Below are positions 1 to 10,671 of a stretch of 57,802 bases of DNA, one piece after another. The notes under the pieces are model-generated. The model did not search any database. It saw only the letters and a list, made by a program, of their open reading frames with translations, and was not told the origin of the DNA. Source of the DNA: Symsagittifera roscoffensis. Its lineage: Eukaryota > Xenacoelomorpha > Acoela > Convolutidae. The DNA is taken from positions 64,001 to 121,802 of the forward strand of contig NW_026971379.1 in NCBI RefSeq assembly GCF_963678635.1, in the 5' to 3' direction. A program made the position numbers and the translations under genes. How positions within the stretch are numbered: the first letter of the stretch is position 1; each line of letters begins with the position of its first letter.

Positions 1-776
1 AATTGCACTTCAAGATTTAAACATCTTGCAAATTTAAAAACGAAACTTAACACAACAAGTGTTCCATATTAACAAAAGGAAAACTAAAAAACACAAGACC
101 CGAAACTAAAAACTAAAAACTTCGATGCATGCCAAAAACTGCACTTCTCACACTTTAGAAACAAATGTGAAACATGGGATTATAAATTTGAAATTAAAAT
201 ATGTACACCCACCCCCCCCCCCCCCCAAAAATTAAATTTTGGCCTCTACTAGCCAATAAAAATAAATGAAAAATGAACATGTATACAGTTCAGATAACCG
301 AGCAGATACAATTCGGACCAAAAATGAAGTTTCATAAAATCTAAGACTAATGATAAACAAAATTTGAAAATTTTAGGTGAGTATATAAGTCCAAAGACTG
401 TAAATACTGGTTTTGATTCATTTTTTAAAAAACGATGACCGAAAGTTCATAAAAATTGAAAAACTATTTTTGATAAAAAAAACTGACTACAATCTTTTAC
501 AATGAGTTTAGACTGGTAAATTCTCAGAAGGTCAGTGTTAAAATTTATAACGGATTGAACAACACGAAAAAATAGGTTGCGAAGAAAACCAGTAAAAACG
601 CTACCGAAAGCCACGAAATCATCAAAATGATTATTACGGAGCAAAAAACTAGTTTCGCTCAGAATATACAATGTGCTTTACCTCCACGCTATCTGACCAA
701 AAACTGTTAAAAATTGGTCCTCTTCTAGAAACCAAAAAAAAAAACAAGGATGGAGGTTTTTTCAAATTAGTGTCGT
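1..776. other. AT-rich non-coding DNA, no recognisable gene
   Basis: No supported gene is seen. The stretch has a run of about 16 C residues near 217-233 and many short A/T tracts. A minus-strand open frame at 447-671 (74 codons) has no recognisable domain. It could be an exon, because its composition is not purely low complexity, but no convincing splice pair was found around it. Confidence 0.5.
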
Positions 777-1290
777 TTTTTTCGGCGTGGTGCGATAGAA
801 GGAGCTGAACAAAAAACTGGACATTAGCTATATTCGACATTCATAGTAACACCAGCAAATTGAAAAACAATTTTTGTAGAAAAACTACTTGAAAAAAATC
901 AAAAAAAAAAAATTTTTTTTCAAGGTTTGCAGTTTTTTGACTTTTTGAAAACTTTGATTCCAAAAAGGCGCTAAAATACTCAAAGTAAACTAATGTTACT
1001 CAAGTAAAACTAAATTTTACCGTTTTAAATTAAGCTATTGTAAGCTTTTAAGCAGGTAAAATAAGACTGCTGGCTCACTTTATTCGCTCGAAATAAGACG
1101 AAAAATCAAGTATTCAAACCGGTTTTTCTCGACACGGGGAAAAATGTTTAAAATTTTTTAATGTGGTCCATATCACGACTGTAAGGGCTTTATCACGATA
1201 TATCACTCAATCCAGTCCGATGATTATTTGCGGTACCTGATTTTGCATGAAAAATAATTTAAAAAAAACTAAAACACCCGAATACAAAGT
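777..1290 (+). repeat. Dispersed repeat family A, copy 1
   Basis: This stretch of about 500 bp aligns end to end with 16918-17450, in the same orientation. Shared blocks include TTTTTTCGGCGTGGTG at the left end, AAAATAAGACTGCT, CAAACCGGTTTT, and CCAGTCCGATGATTATTTG then GGTACCTGATTTTGC at the right end. Both copies end near an ACACCCGAATACA tract. There are no long ORFs, terminal inverted repeats or obvious target duplications, so the class (MITE, SINE-like or decayed element) is unknown. Divergence by eye is substantial but the alignment is collinear. Confidence 0.75.
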
Positions 1291-1672
1291 TCCTCCCCAT
1301 TTTCAATGGTCGGAACAATAAGAATAGCCGGTTGTTTGGCAAGTACCAGAGAACGTTCTAAGTAAGATCGTGGTCGGAACATTTTCCCGGAACACAAAGG
1401 GAAAAACTAAAACCGAAAAAAAAATTATTCTAGGAGGTGAAGAGGCGTCCAATTGTATGAAAACCCAAAATTTCTAATCGATAAAACATCATTTTTTGAA
1501 GTCGAAGTCACGTCGAATAGGGCTTCAATATGATAGCAGACTTGACTTTTAATGAGCTTTTCTTAGGCGGAAAAAACTTCGTGACATGTTCCGAGACACA
1601 ATACAGCTAATGAATGCAATTCGACAGCTCAAGACTATGTTATATTAGAAGATTGCAAGAAAAAGATTATAC

Positions 1673-1980
1673 CTGCAAAAAATTAATGATAAGCATTTTA
1701 TTAAAATATTCCCAATAAAAAAACTCACTCGACAAACTAGATTCAATAGAGACAATAATTTTTTGCTTGTAGCCTGGGTTCAATTTGGCAAATTTTTGTT
1801 CGATCATTTTTTGCTGAGGCAGCCGAAAGAAACAGCCGAAAGGAAGCATCACGAATTTCGATACACTTGTCTCAAATAACAACCTTTCGAGAAGCAAGTT
1901 GACCATTGTTATATTAGCTCTAGCACAAATTACAGAGCAGGAAGTCATAGATGACATTGATTTGGCGGATGCCGATTGAG
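1673..1980 (-). CDS. Possible internal exon of an unidentified host gene
   Basis: A minus-strand open frame of about 102 codons is bounded by a good acceptor (pyrimidine-rich TTTTTCCCCAG just before 1980) and a donor (TTGCAG then GTATAA at 1672). It would enter with two bases of a split codon and leave in phase 0. The peptide is mixed hydrophobic and charged, ends in an aromatic- and leucine-rich segment, and has no low-complexity bias. I do not recognise the family and could not find partner exons with compatible phase in the flanks. It may equally be a chance ORF. A small 54-base open segment ending at a GTAAGT donor near 2904 (minus) might belong to the same gene. Confidence 0.3.
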
Positions 1981-3118
1981 CTGGGGAAAAATTGTAATTA
2001 AAAAAAACTTGAAGCAAATATATATTTTTTAAAAGTTTCGTGTCATCATTGGAGCACAGAAACGCAAAAAAAACGTTGAAAATCTTTAACCAATTATGCC
2101 AAAGGCGAATAGGCTTCTTTGGATGAAATGTTTAAAGCTTATGTTTTATTTTGAAAAATCAGAAAGTTTCCAACTTGAAAAAAGATCATGATTCAAATTG
2201 ATAACGCTTTGGTCAAGCAGGTCACTAAATCAAAACAGAAAAATCCAAGCTCTCAAAACCCATCCAACACTCGCCAAATAGATTATAGACAAAAAAAACT
2301 GACGGTTAAAATCAAAAATCAAAGAAATGACCTTTAAGCTGCTCGAAATTGAACCGAAAAAAAAACTAACTGATTGAAGATGAACCCAAATTTACTCATC
2401 TTGTGATTAAAATAGTTCACGCGAAAAAACCTAAGACGGATATCCAGGGCTTTGATTGTCCTACCTTTGGGTTTCCCATAGAAGTGTCCGGGAACTACGC
2501 TCATCCTTCACGAAACCAACAAAACTGTGACCTTGACAATGAAGTTCAATCAAAATTTAATCTAATTTACGTAACCAGATGCAAAGTATATTCAATCTGA
2601 ATATATACTACTCGTTATCTGAACCAAATAAGGGTTACTCCAGTTCATAAGGGATATCTATCTCTACTTAATCTTCAAATAATGGCTGCGTTCATTTGTA
2701 TTACACGGTTACACGTTTCATTGTTCACAAACTTTCATTTCAGCTCTGAAAAATTAATTGAAAACAAAATCATAAACAGCTACAAAAATTGGGTAAGCTC
2801 ATGAAATTGGATCTCTTAACGGTCGCAAAGAGACTCTTCAACGTCTACTTTGAAAGCGACCAAACGCTAGATTTGGATGATTCGCTCACACATTCACACT
2901 TACCTTGAATGTTTTTGAAATTTTCAGTTCTTGGGTGTTATTCCGGCTAAATGATTTTCAGATGAAAAGTAAAAAGAACATGTATTCAAAACGAAATCAG
3001 ATAGCGCGGATGAAAAAATCCTGTTTGATTTCCTCAGAAACCTCAAGGCAGTGCAATTTATACGATACATTTTATCAACACGCAATTCATCTACGCTTTC
3101 GATTATCTGCAAAACTAT
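1981..3118. other. Non-coding AT-rich DNA
   Basis: No recognisable gene, RNA or mobile element is visible. Short open frames on both strands here lack splice context and domain signatures. The only notable signal is a minus-strand CAAG|GTAAGTG donor-like site near 2904. Confidence 0.4.
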
Positions 3119-3188
3119 TACACAGAGGCGAAGCTGTGCTAGCAAACACTTGCTAGAACACGACCAAAAAGCAGCTATCAAGTCAAAT
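3119..3188 (-). repeat. 3' half of a tRNA-derived SINE (split by LINE-A)
   Basis: On the minus strand this runs from the target duplication (3178-3188) to a tail GCTTCGCCTCTGTGTAATA. The same tail occurs at 12866, 18868, 19268 and 19844. The matching tRNA-like 5' half lies on the other side of LINE-A at 6960-7086, so one SINE of roughly 190 bp was split by the LINE insertion. Confidence 0.7.
3178..3188. repeat. Target-site duplication of LINE-A, left copy
   Basis: TCAAGTCAAAT on the plus strand (ATTTGACTTGA on the minus) is repeated exactly at 6960-6970. The two copies bracket LINE-A: the left copy directly follows its 3' tail and the right copy precedes its 5' end. This fixes the element boundaries and shows insertion by target-primed reverse transcription. 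Confidence 0.85.
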
Positions 3189-6100
3189 GTTGTTGTTGTT
3201 AGCCCACGCGGGTCGGGTTGGGCTCTTCTGTCTCCAGGTCAAGGAACTTAGCAAACTCTACCGGCCGAAGCCACAGGTCTGCTGGGGTGAGTGGGGAGGG
3301 GTTTTGGGAGCAGTTGAAAAGGTGACATGTTGTGTGGGGGGCAAGGGAACAGGTTGGGCAAAGGTGGGAGATGGAGCTGTCGAGGCGGGATAGGTAAGTG
3401 TTAAGGAGCCGGCTGTAGCCAGACCGGAGTTGGGAGAGCTTACAGCGCGTGGGACGTGGGAGAGATTTTTCAGAGGGGTCAATCTTTGGGGGAGGGATAC
3501 AAATAACTTTAGACGGAGGGGTTTCGGCTAGGAACTTGGTTACAAGGGAGGTATGGTTGTCTTTTAAAATTGGTTTGTAGTAGTTAAAAATAAAAGTGGA
3601 GACTTCGTCTCGGTCGTCCAGAACTAGAGGGTGGTTTGCGTAGACTGAAAAGTCGGTTAAAATTTTCTGGGTGTCTTCTTTGAAGCAGCTTATAATTGAG
3701 GGGCGAAGTAGACGGGGAGGAGGGGGATGTGAATGTATAAAATTAATGGGATGGTGGGAACGATAGGTAGAGATAAAAAATTGAGATGACAGAAGGGTAT
3801 GGTGGTCTTTGACCGTTAGGATTTCAGATTCACTGTGCAGGTGGGCAGTGGAACTCATTAGATTTGATCCAGTAACAACGCGAAGGGATTGGTTTTGGGC
3901 AACCTGCAGGCAATTTATGGAGGTGTTACTTGATGCGTGGGACCATGCGGGGGCTGCATAGTCAAGTATGGGGCGAATTAAAGCTTTAAAAGTTAGGAGG
4001 AGGGTTTCTTTGGAGTGACCCCAGGTTGATCCTGCTAATGCCTTCAGGATTCCGATCCTGCGTCTGGCCTTTTCAGCGGATTGTTTGCAGTGAGTGGCAA
4101 AACAAAGTGTTGGATCAAATGTCACCCCTAAGATTGTTGGATTTTTGTTTAGGGGTAGCGCCTCGTTATTTAAAAGAACACTAGGTGTTTTATTAAATTC
4201 TTTGTTATAAGAGGAGAAAAGTGTAACTGATCCTTTAGAGGACGCGAAACTTAGTTTGCGTGAGGTGAAAAAATCGTAGAGCCTTTTTAGGTAGCTATTG
4301 ATGGAATTTGAGGCGATATCAATATTGGAACTGCTTGCGAAGGGGTGGAAATCGTCTGCATACGAAACAAGGTTTACATTATCGGGAGGTGGCGGTGCAT
4401 CATGGACATAAAAATTGAAGAGTGTGGGTGATAAAACAGAACCTTGGGGTACGCCACAGTGGATTATTCGATGGGGGGATGTGTGTTCACGGAATGAGGT
4501 GGCAGCTTGTCGACCATTAAGGTAATTACTTAGCCAGCGGACTAGACTTCTTGGGAGGGGAGTGTCATGAACGAGTTCCACAAGTGAGCGATGACACACC
4601 ATGTCGAAAGCCTTAGATAAGTCAAGTGTGGCCAGTACCGTACGTTTAGGGGGGCGATTTTGGTTAAAACCGTCTGAAATGTAAAATTCGAGAGTGGAGA
4701 GAGCTGTGGTGGTGGAGTGAAAAGGGCGGAAGCCGTGTTGGTGTTTGGCGTTGGGGAGATGTTTGGTAAAGATGGGGTGAACGAGCCTCTCCAGAATTTT
4801 AACTGCTGGGCAGAGTAAGGATATAGGTCTGTAAGATGTTGATTGTTTAAGATCCTTATTGGGCTTTGGAAGCGGTGCAATTTTTGAATTTTTCCAAATT
4901 TGGGGGATAATGTTTTCGGACAAAGAGATATTAAAAAGGTATGTTAAGTATTGAGTAGCAAGTGGGCCGAGATGTTTAAGGTGTATATTACAAAGGCCGT
5001 CGGGACCTAGCGCTCGCGATGGTTTGCTGTCTGCAATGGCTTGTTTAGTATTTTCAGGGGTAAAAATTGGGCTGTCTGACAGCGGTAGTTTGGCAATTTT
5101 TCTTCTCGTTATACGAAGGAGTTTGTCAGAGGCGTGGGGTCTGGCATTGGTGAATTGTTTGTTAAAAGAGCTGGTAATATCACGAGGTGAGTGTATGGGT
5201 TTAGAACCAAAAGTAATGGGGTGTCTTCCTGCCACGGGCTTAGATCTATTTAAGGAGCGTACCACTTTCCAGAACTTTCTGGCACCAGTGCGGTAGTCGC
5301 AAGTCCGGAGGAATTCTCGCCATTTATTTTCTTTGTCCTTTGCTGTCTGTTTCATGAGTCTACAGTTCAGTTGGGATATGACTTCTGGGGGGAGATTTTG
5401 TTGTCGGCTGAAATCTCTTTCGGCGGCAAGGGCAGTGGACTCGGGGGAAAGAGAGGGAGTGAAGTGGCGAATACGGCCAGCGGGGATGTGGTGGCGTGCT
5501 GCCCTGAGCACCAGGTCCCTCAAGAATTTCTCTCCGGCGGCAACTCCGGAAGGTGGAACCGCTGAAAAGAAACCCTCCTCAATTTCCTCTGTGAATTTGA
5601 TCCAATCTGCTTTTAAAAAATTTATAAAAGTCCTTTTAGGTGAAAAATTTATAAAATCATCCAAGGGTAGTTCTAGAAGAATGGGTAGGTGATCTGATCC
5701 TAGAGATTTAATTGGGGTCCATGATGTGGAGAGTAAGAACGATTGGGATGCGAGGGAAATATCTGGTGACGAGAGTTGGTTTTCTGAGTTAAAAGGGACT
5801 CTGGTTTGTGTGTCATCATTTAATGGTGCAAAGGTGGATTCGGTTATTTCTTTGCTAAGTACAGAGCCGCGTTGATCTTCCTCGATGTTGGAGTTCCATA
5901 GTTGTGAATGTGCGTTGGCATCCCCGAGTACTAAGGCGTCCCCAGGTTCAAGTAGTTCGGCAAGGGACGCAGAGTAACCAGGGGGACAGCTCGAGCGAGG
6001 GGGGATGTAGAAATTATAAATACGAAGCTTGGATGAACTGGCTACCACTGATATGCCCATAGCCTCTAGTGTTCCATCGTTGTTAATATTTATTTCTTCG

Positions 6101-6959
6101 TATTGTATCGACTCATGTATGGCTATGAGGAGACCGCCCCCTTCTTTTTCTCGATCTTTTCTAATTAAAGTGTAGTGTGAGCCTAGTGAGGGGTTTCGAG
6201 ATTTCTTTCTTAATTTAGTTTCTTGGAAGACAGCAATATGAATTTGATTTTGAGATAAGAAAGCAGCAATTTCGGGTGCTTTTCCGGAGATACCGTTGCA
6301 ATTAAATTGAAGGATGTTTAAAAGGCCTTTGGCGGGGTGTGGTGAACTATTTACATTATTAACAGCAGTATGATTAAAATGGTTGTTTGTACTTGAGTTA
6401 TTTACACTATTTACACGATTACGATTTGCGCAATTTTGGGAGGAGGAATTTTTATTCGAGGAGGTGGGAAGGGTGGGAGGTGGAGGGGGGTTAGGGAGGT
6501 GGGGTTGGGGGGCGGTTAGGGAAGTTGAACAAGTTTGGGAGTTGGGGGTGGTCAAGTTAGAGGACCTGGTGCCTGGGGGAGGTAAAATGTAGGTAGAGGT
6601 ACAGGTCGGGCAATAGTAGTCAGGGTGGTGTTGGTTAAGGTGGGTAAGACCACTACATTTAAGGTGAATGTAACCACAGATGTGGCACCAGACACTGGGC
6701 TGGGTGCGTTTGATGCGGAAAGAGCAAGGGGAGCAAAAGTAAGGCCCTGGACCAAGGTTTGGATTAATGCCGGAGCGGAGTAGTAGTATAAGGATGAGCA
6801 GACGGAGCAGCCTGGCCGGCTTCAGACGCTCCGTAACCGAAAACCCGGAGACTTCTGAGCTTCTCCCGACCCAATGGGAGGGGGGGCTTGACGCCATTTG
6901 CATCTTGGTGGGGCCCAAGATGTCGGATCCACCACTGGAAGGCGGCGTCGTCTGGATCC
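3189..6959 (-). mobile_element. LINE-A: full-length APE-type non-LTR retrotransposon
   Basis: A 3.77-kb element bounded by an 11-bp perfect target-site duplication. It contains one long ORF covering almost its whole length and ends on the minus strand in a short TAACAACAACAACA tail, with essentially no 3' UTR. The 5' UTR is only about 56 bp. Its GC content is visibly higher than that of its surroundings. The intact ORF and perfect TSD point to a recent insertion. APE endonuclease plus a C-terminal CCHC knuckle without RNase H suggests the R1/Jockey group, but the clade would need a phylogeny. Confidence 0.88.
3199..6903 (-). CDS. LINE-A polyprotein: zinc finger, APE endonuclease, reverse transcriptase
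   Basis: The ORF has 1234 codons from the first ATG inside the element. The open frame extends upstream into the SINE, but that part is host flank. In order: a leucine-rich stretch ending SGINPNLGPGP near residues 45-55, which resembles a 2A-like peptide; a Cys/His-rich finger (CSPC, CHIC, HLKC, CPTC) at about 58-105; a Ser/Asn/Pro-rich linker; an APE endonuclease at about 200-430 with QFNCNG, QETK, GDANAHSQLW and GSDHLPI; a reverse transcriptase at about 620-920 with LDLSKAFD, GVPQGSVLSP and YADDF; and a C-terminal CPTC..HTTCHLFNC knuckle. All catalytic motifs look intact, so the element may be active. The role is nicking of target DNA and target-primed reverse transcription. The stop codon lies inside the terminal CAA repeat. 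Confidence 0.9.
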   Translation of the reverse strand: MQMASSPPSHWVGRSSEVSGFSVTERLKPARLLRLLILILLLRSGINPNLGPGPYFCSPCSFRIKRTQPSVWCHICGYIHLKCSGLTHLNQHHPDYYCPTCTSTYILPPPGTRSSNLTTPNSQTCSTSLTAPQPHLPNPPPPPTLPTSSNKNSSSQNCANRNRVNSVNNSSTNNHFNHTAVNNVNSSPHPAKGLLNILQFNCNGISGKAPEIAAFLSQNQIHIAVFQETKLRKKSRNPSLGSHYTLIRKDREKEGGGLLIAIHESIQYEEININNDGTLEAMGISVVASSSKLRIYNFYIPPRSSCPPGYSASLAELLEPGDALVLGDANAHSQLWNSNIEEDQRGSVLSKEITESTFAPLNDDTQTRVPFNSENQLSSPDISLASQSFLLSTSWTPIKSLGSDHLPILLELPLDDFINFSPKRTFINFLKADWIKFTEEIEEGFFSAVPPSGVAAGEKFLRDLVLRAARHHIPAGRIRHFTPSLSPESTALAAERDFSRQQNLPPEVISQLNCRLMKQTAKDKENKWREFLRTCDYRTGARKFWKVVRSLNRSKPVAGRHPITFGSKPIHSPRDITSSFNKQFTNARPHASDKLLRITRRKIAKLPLSDSPIFTPENTKQAIADSKPSRALGPDGLCNIHLKHLGPLATQYLTYLFNISLSENIIPQIWKNSKIAPLPKPNKDLKQSTSYRPISLLCPAVKILERLVHPIFTKHLPNAKHQHGFRPFHSTTTALSTLEFYISDGFNQNRPPKRTVLATLDLSKAFDMVCHRSLVELVHDTPLPRSLVRWLSNYLNGRQAATSFREHTSPHRIIHCGVPQGSVLSPTLFNFYVHDAPPPPDNVNLVSYADDFHPFASSSNIDIASNSINSYLKRLYDFFTSRKLSFASSKGSVTLFSSYNKEFNKTPSVLLNNEALPLNKNPTILGVTFDPTLCFATHCKQSAEKARRRIGILKALAGSTWGHSKETLLLTFKALIRPILDYAAPAWSHASSNTSINCLQVAQNQSLRVVTGSNLMSSTAHLHSESEILTVKDHHTLLSSQFFISTYRSHHPINFIHSHPPPPRLLRPSIISCFKEDTQKILTDFSVYANHPLVLDDRDEVSTFIFNYYKPILKDNHTSLVTKFLAETPPSKVICIPPPKIDPSEKSLPRPTRCKLSQLRSGYSRLLNTYLSRLDSSISHLCPTCSLAPHTTCHLFNCSQNPSPLTPADLWLRPVEFAKFLDLETEEPNPTRVG

Positions 6960-6970
6960 TCAAGTCAAAT
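6960..6970. repeat. Target-site duplication of LINE-A, right copy
   Basis: TCAAGTCAAAT, identical to 3178-3188. It lies directly upstream of the LINE-A 5' end on the minus strand. Confidence 0.85.
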
Positions 6971-7086
6971 AAGAACAGTGGAAATAAGCCACGAATTAGC
7001 ACAAACTCAAATACGTGTCGGATTCGAATCTTCAACCTAGCAAATTTGAGTCTCACGGACTAACCACTCAGCCACGGATGCTAACA
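6960..7086 (-). repeat. 5' tRNA-like half of the SINE that hosts LINE-A
   Basis: The minus strand begins GCATCCGTGGCTGAGTGG, an A-box-like start, and later has GATTCGAATCC, a B-box-like sequence. Together these look like an internal RNA polymerase III promoter of tRNA origin (Leu/Ser-like). The acceptor stem does not close, so this is not a functional tRNA gene. It shares TCCGTGGCT..GTGGTTAGT with the SINE at 19268-19410. The rest of this SINE is at 3119-3188, beyond LINE-A. Confidence 0.7.
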
Positions 7087-9104
7087 GTCCCCAAAAACTA
7101 GCCACCAATAACGCAGCTACATATGCTAATAAATTGCCAATTCGATGCAGCAAAAGTAGCACCAAATACAAAAATACAATTTTGCATGTAATAATTTGGA
7201 AAGCATAAAGCCAAATTATATATAAATAATGCATTTCAAAAAGTTGCGAGATACATTGACTTGGAAAATTTCTGAAATAGAACTTTTTATAATTGTACTG
7301 CTGTTTGAAACAAAAATTTTTTCGGTTCATTTGATGAATTAAAAACTCATCAACTGTGTTAACTTTTTACTAATCACCTTTATTTGCGACTAAGGTAAGT
7401 GTTATGAAAACTCATATGAGAGACACTTAAAAGAACCAAAATTCCGCAAATAAAGTGATGTATAATAAATTCAGCAAAAAAACTCCAACTTCAATTAAGT
7501 TTTAGCGAGGGTTTCTGATGTCTTCAAGCAATTGAGCTGATATGCTCTTCGCCATTGGAGATTCAAGGGACGCGTCGAAAAATTCATATGCCTCAAATGA
7601 AAAAGACTCTGACAAAAAAGTCTCGCACAAAACAAAATTCTCCATTTTTCTCTTATTTCCAAAAAAAAAACAGTTTACCCAGAGGTTTTTTTTTAAATCA
7701 TTTAAATTTCATGAGGTATAGCATGGCGGCACATAGTTGGAGGAGAAATAATGAATCCGTACAGCAAAAACCAGACAAAGCCAAAAATGTTAGTGAACTC
7801 AATTGAGTAAAAAACTCAAATTTTTGGAATCGAATAAAAACATATAGAAGTATCGAATAAAAACATATAGCACGTTCAAAACTTCGAACTTTTGTTAACT
7901 TTTATGATTGGCACTTTATCATATAAAAAATCATTTAGGTAACACAACATCGAAAAGTAACGTTTTATCAGTAGGGTCTTCTGCAATGAAATTTTTTTTT
8001 GAAATTATACACACGCTTTTTCGCGCCATTAACAATTTTATTATAGGAGAACATTAGCTGACTTATTAGCAAATGAATGTAAATTGAACAAGTTGAAGCT
8101 ATTTTCCAGAAAACAACACTATCTAATAAACAGTCCGGAAAAAAGTCAATGATCGCAAAGACACGGAAAAAAAATTTACTTTGGAACTGAAAAAAATATA
8201 TGGCCTTAAAGCTTTGAGTTTTAAGAAAAAAATATCCTAGGCACTTTTAAAATTAAATTAACTCAATTTGAGAAAACAGAATTGGTAGGTAAAGTTCTAA
8301 TTTCGCTGGGAAATCTATATATTTGATTTCACTTTCGAAACTAGAAAATCGATCACGTTTTTTCTCGCAATTTCCATGTTGGTATTTGGATGTCGCAATT
8401 TGATTGTTTTTTAGCAGATGAATTTCAATTGAACTCAAAAAGTGCATTCATATGTTTATTTAACTGTTTCAAGGCACTCCAGTAGAAATAAGAGCATATT
8501 AAGACTTTTCCTGAAAAAAAAATTAACAACAAAAAATCAATGCGACCTAAACAAGAGTCTGAAATACGTTCATCGACTGTTAAAAACAAAAATCAACAAT
8601 ATTATTTTTCTCTCTCGTTATTATTTTCTTTCTCGTTATTGGTACCTATTGGTATACTGTTAATCAAATAGCCAGAGAAGGGTATCTAGACGAGAAACTT
8701 GAATCTTCAGATAACAAATAAACTACCATTTTAAAAATAAAATCAACAATGATAACATGACGAAAACAGAAAATTAGCCGACGAAATAAGGCGCAAACTA
8801 CGAATCCCAAAAAATCAGTTGGGAATCGAAACAAAAAAGCTGCTATAAATGAATGAAGTTTTTTTTTGAATTTTCAAGAATTTGAGCATGTAAACCTGGC
8901 GTGAAATTAACTGCACGTATTTCTTACTGATTTTTAAGTACACTCGCGCTCGCCATTAACAAAAGTAAAGAATTTTTTAATTTTTTCACAAATTCAACAA
9001 CTAAAACTAGAGGCCAGCTTAAGCTGGAAAAAAACCTGTTTGATAAACTTTATGTACTGATGCGGGATGAAATAGGTAATTTCAAAACTTCAAAATAAAA
9101 ATTT
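7087..9104. other. Non-coding AT-rich DNA
   Basis: No gene, RNA or recognisable mobile element is seen. Short open frames at 7037-7330, 7555-7806, 8253-8447 and 8442-8663 are AT-driven and show no domain, splice context or homology I can recognise. A short direct repeat (ATCGAATAAAAACATATAG) occurs twice near 7830-7870. Confidence 0.45.
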
Positions 9105-9745
9105 GAAAAAAACGGCCAAAAAAAACAAAATTTGACTTTTCCAAAGGCGTAACTTTTTTGCCTAGAAATATTGGAGTGTAGCCGCTCATGCCGGAGAGCT
9201 TCCCACAACCCATTCTACTCATCGAAACAAAAGTCTTAGAGATGGGAGAGCAGTTTCCGAGAAAAAGCCAGTTTAAAAAAAACGGTCGAAACCTCATAAG
9301 CATGACTTTTCCGAAGGCAAGCAATTTACTCGTAAGAAATGGGCTGAGCCACTAAAACCGAAAAGATTCCCGCAACGCACATCTCAGATTTGGGTGGGTA
9401 GTTTTCGAGAAAAGTCAAAAAGTTTCAAAAAACGGTCAAAAATTTGACTTTTACGAGGGTCATAATTTATTGTATAAAAGAATTTGGGCGTAACCGCTTC
9501 TGGACTGGAGCTACCCACGACACGTCCTTCCGATTGAAACTAAAATCTCAGATTTGGTAGGGCAGTTTTTGAGAAAAGTCAAAAAGTTTCAAAAACGGTC
9601 AAAAAATCGTAAATTTGACTTTTACGAAGGTCTGTGAAAAAATTTGGGCGTAACCGCTTATGCAGGGGAGCATCCCACAACCCATCCTTTTGATTGCACC
9701 TAAGATCTCAGATTAGGGAGGGTAGTTTTTGAGTTAAAAAACCAA
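9105..9745 (+). repeat. Degenerate tandem repeat, about four units of roughly 155 bp
   Basis: Successive units share the order: AAAACGGTC, a TTTGACTTTT..GA(A/G)GG block, TTGGGCGTAACCGCTT or a variant, CCCACAACCCAT, TCTCAGATT, and GGTAGTTTT(T/C)GAGAAAAGTC. They are imperfect but collinear, so this is an old minisatellite-like array. A related single block occurs near 21800-21880. There is no coding potential. Confidence 0.7.
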
Positions 9746-10671
9746 CAATTTGGGTCCAAAATCCCCCCACACACTTTTTCGAAGGCTGTAGAAAGCGGGG
9801 TAGGGTAAAAAGAGACTAGTGGATTATGCAGGCACACAGAATAGTGGATGGATTCCACTTTGGTACCACTTTTTTGAAAATCAGTAAAGTAGTTTTTGAG
9901 AACTAAATTTTGGAAAAAAATGACAATTTTTCCCGAGGCGTCTCAAAGAAAATAGAAAAACCCGATCTCATACATTTTCATAATACCTGTTTTTATCAAA
10001 CAGGAATTGCATTTATAACCTTTAAAAGTCATTTAAAAAAAAGTGCGCAAAAAGAATTGATATGCCGATACCAGTCGCAGATAACTAAGTAGCCGGAAAC
10101 AGGCAATTCGAAATTGTCCTCAGGATTATCTTTCTTAGCGGTACAAAACTAATAAAACTTCTTCGCCTCGAAAAACGCTGAATTGATTAGCCAAAATAAA
10201 ACATTTACGAAATAGAAAATTTTTCAGCTAGAAAATCCTTATCAAATTTATCGCACCAATTTCAATTTTGCAGCGATTGGTGCGATTCGTGCTTCCGCGT
10301 TGAGCATGATAGTTACGAGCATAAAAAAAGCTGACAATTTTGTCCAGCAAAATGACTAACTACCGACGATCTAATCTCCATTTGTTCATAAATAATAGTC
10401 ACAGGTTCAATATCTGTTTACATTTGAAAGCAAGGGGTCGATACCTTCCAATGCGTATAAAAACCACTTTTTGAAAAAATTTGCTCTACAATGTGCGATT
10501 GCTTTAGAATTAAGAGGAATGATAGTATAAATTTCCGCTCGAAAGCGCACTTGTGAAATGAGAAACACAAAAGCATCCGCTTATATTAAAAAGACTACTA
10601 AGACGTAGTGAAGTCTCAAATCTCCCCTTACTTTGTGTAACTACAAAAAAAAGCTGTAACTTTAAAAAAAA
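9746..10671. other. Non-coding DNA downstream of ELP1
   Basis: Likely ELP1 3' flank and intergenic DNA. A hairpin with an approximately 10-bp stem (TCGCACCAAT / ATTGGTGCGA) is visible near 10253-10293. A minus-strand polyadenylation signal could not be assigned with certainty. Confidence 0.4.

Noticed and set aside
6904-7056. N-terminal extension of the LINE-A protein
   Set aside because: The frame is open, but this part lies at or beyond the target duplication or in the short 5' UTR. The portion past 6960 is host SINE sequence.
7030-7086. tRNA-Leu/Ser gene on the minus strand
   Set aside because: A-box and B-box-like sequences are present, but the acceptor stem does not pair and no 3' arm follows. 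It reads better as a SINE head.
9105-9745. CRISPR-like array
   Set aside because: The units are about 155 bp, diverged and collinear, without short identical repeats and unique spacers. The genome is eukaryotic.
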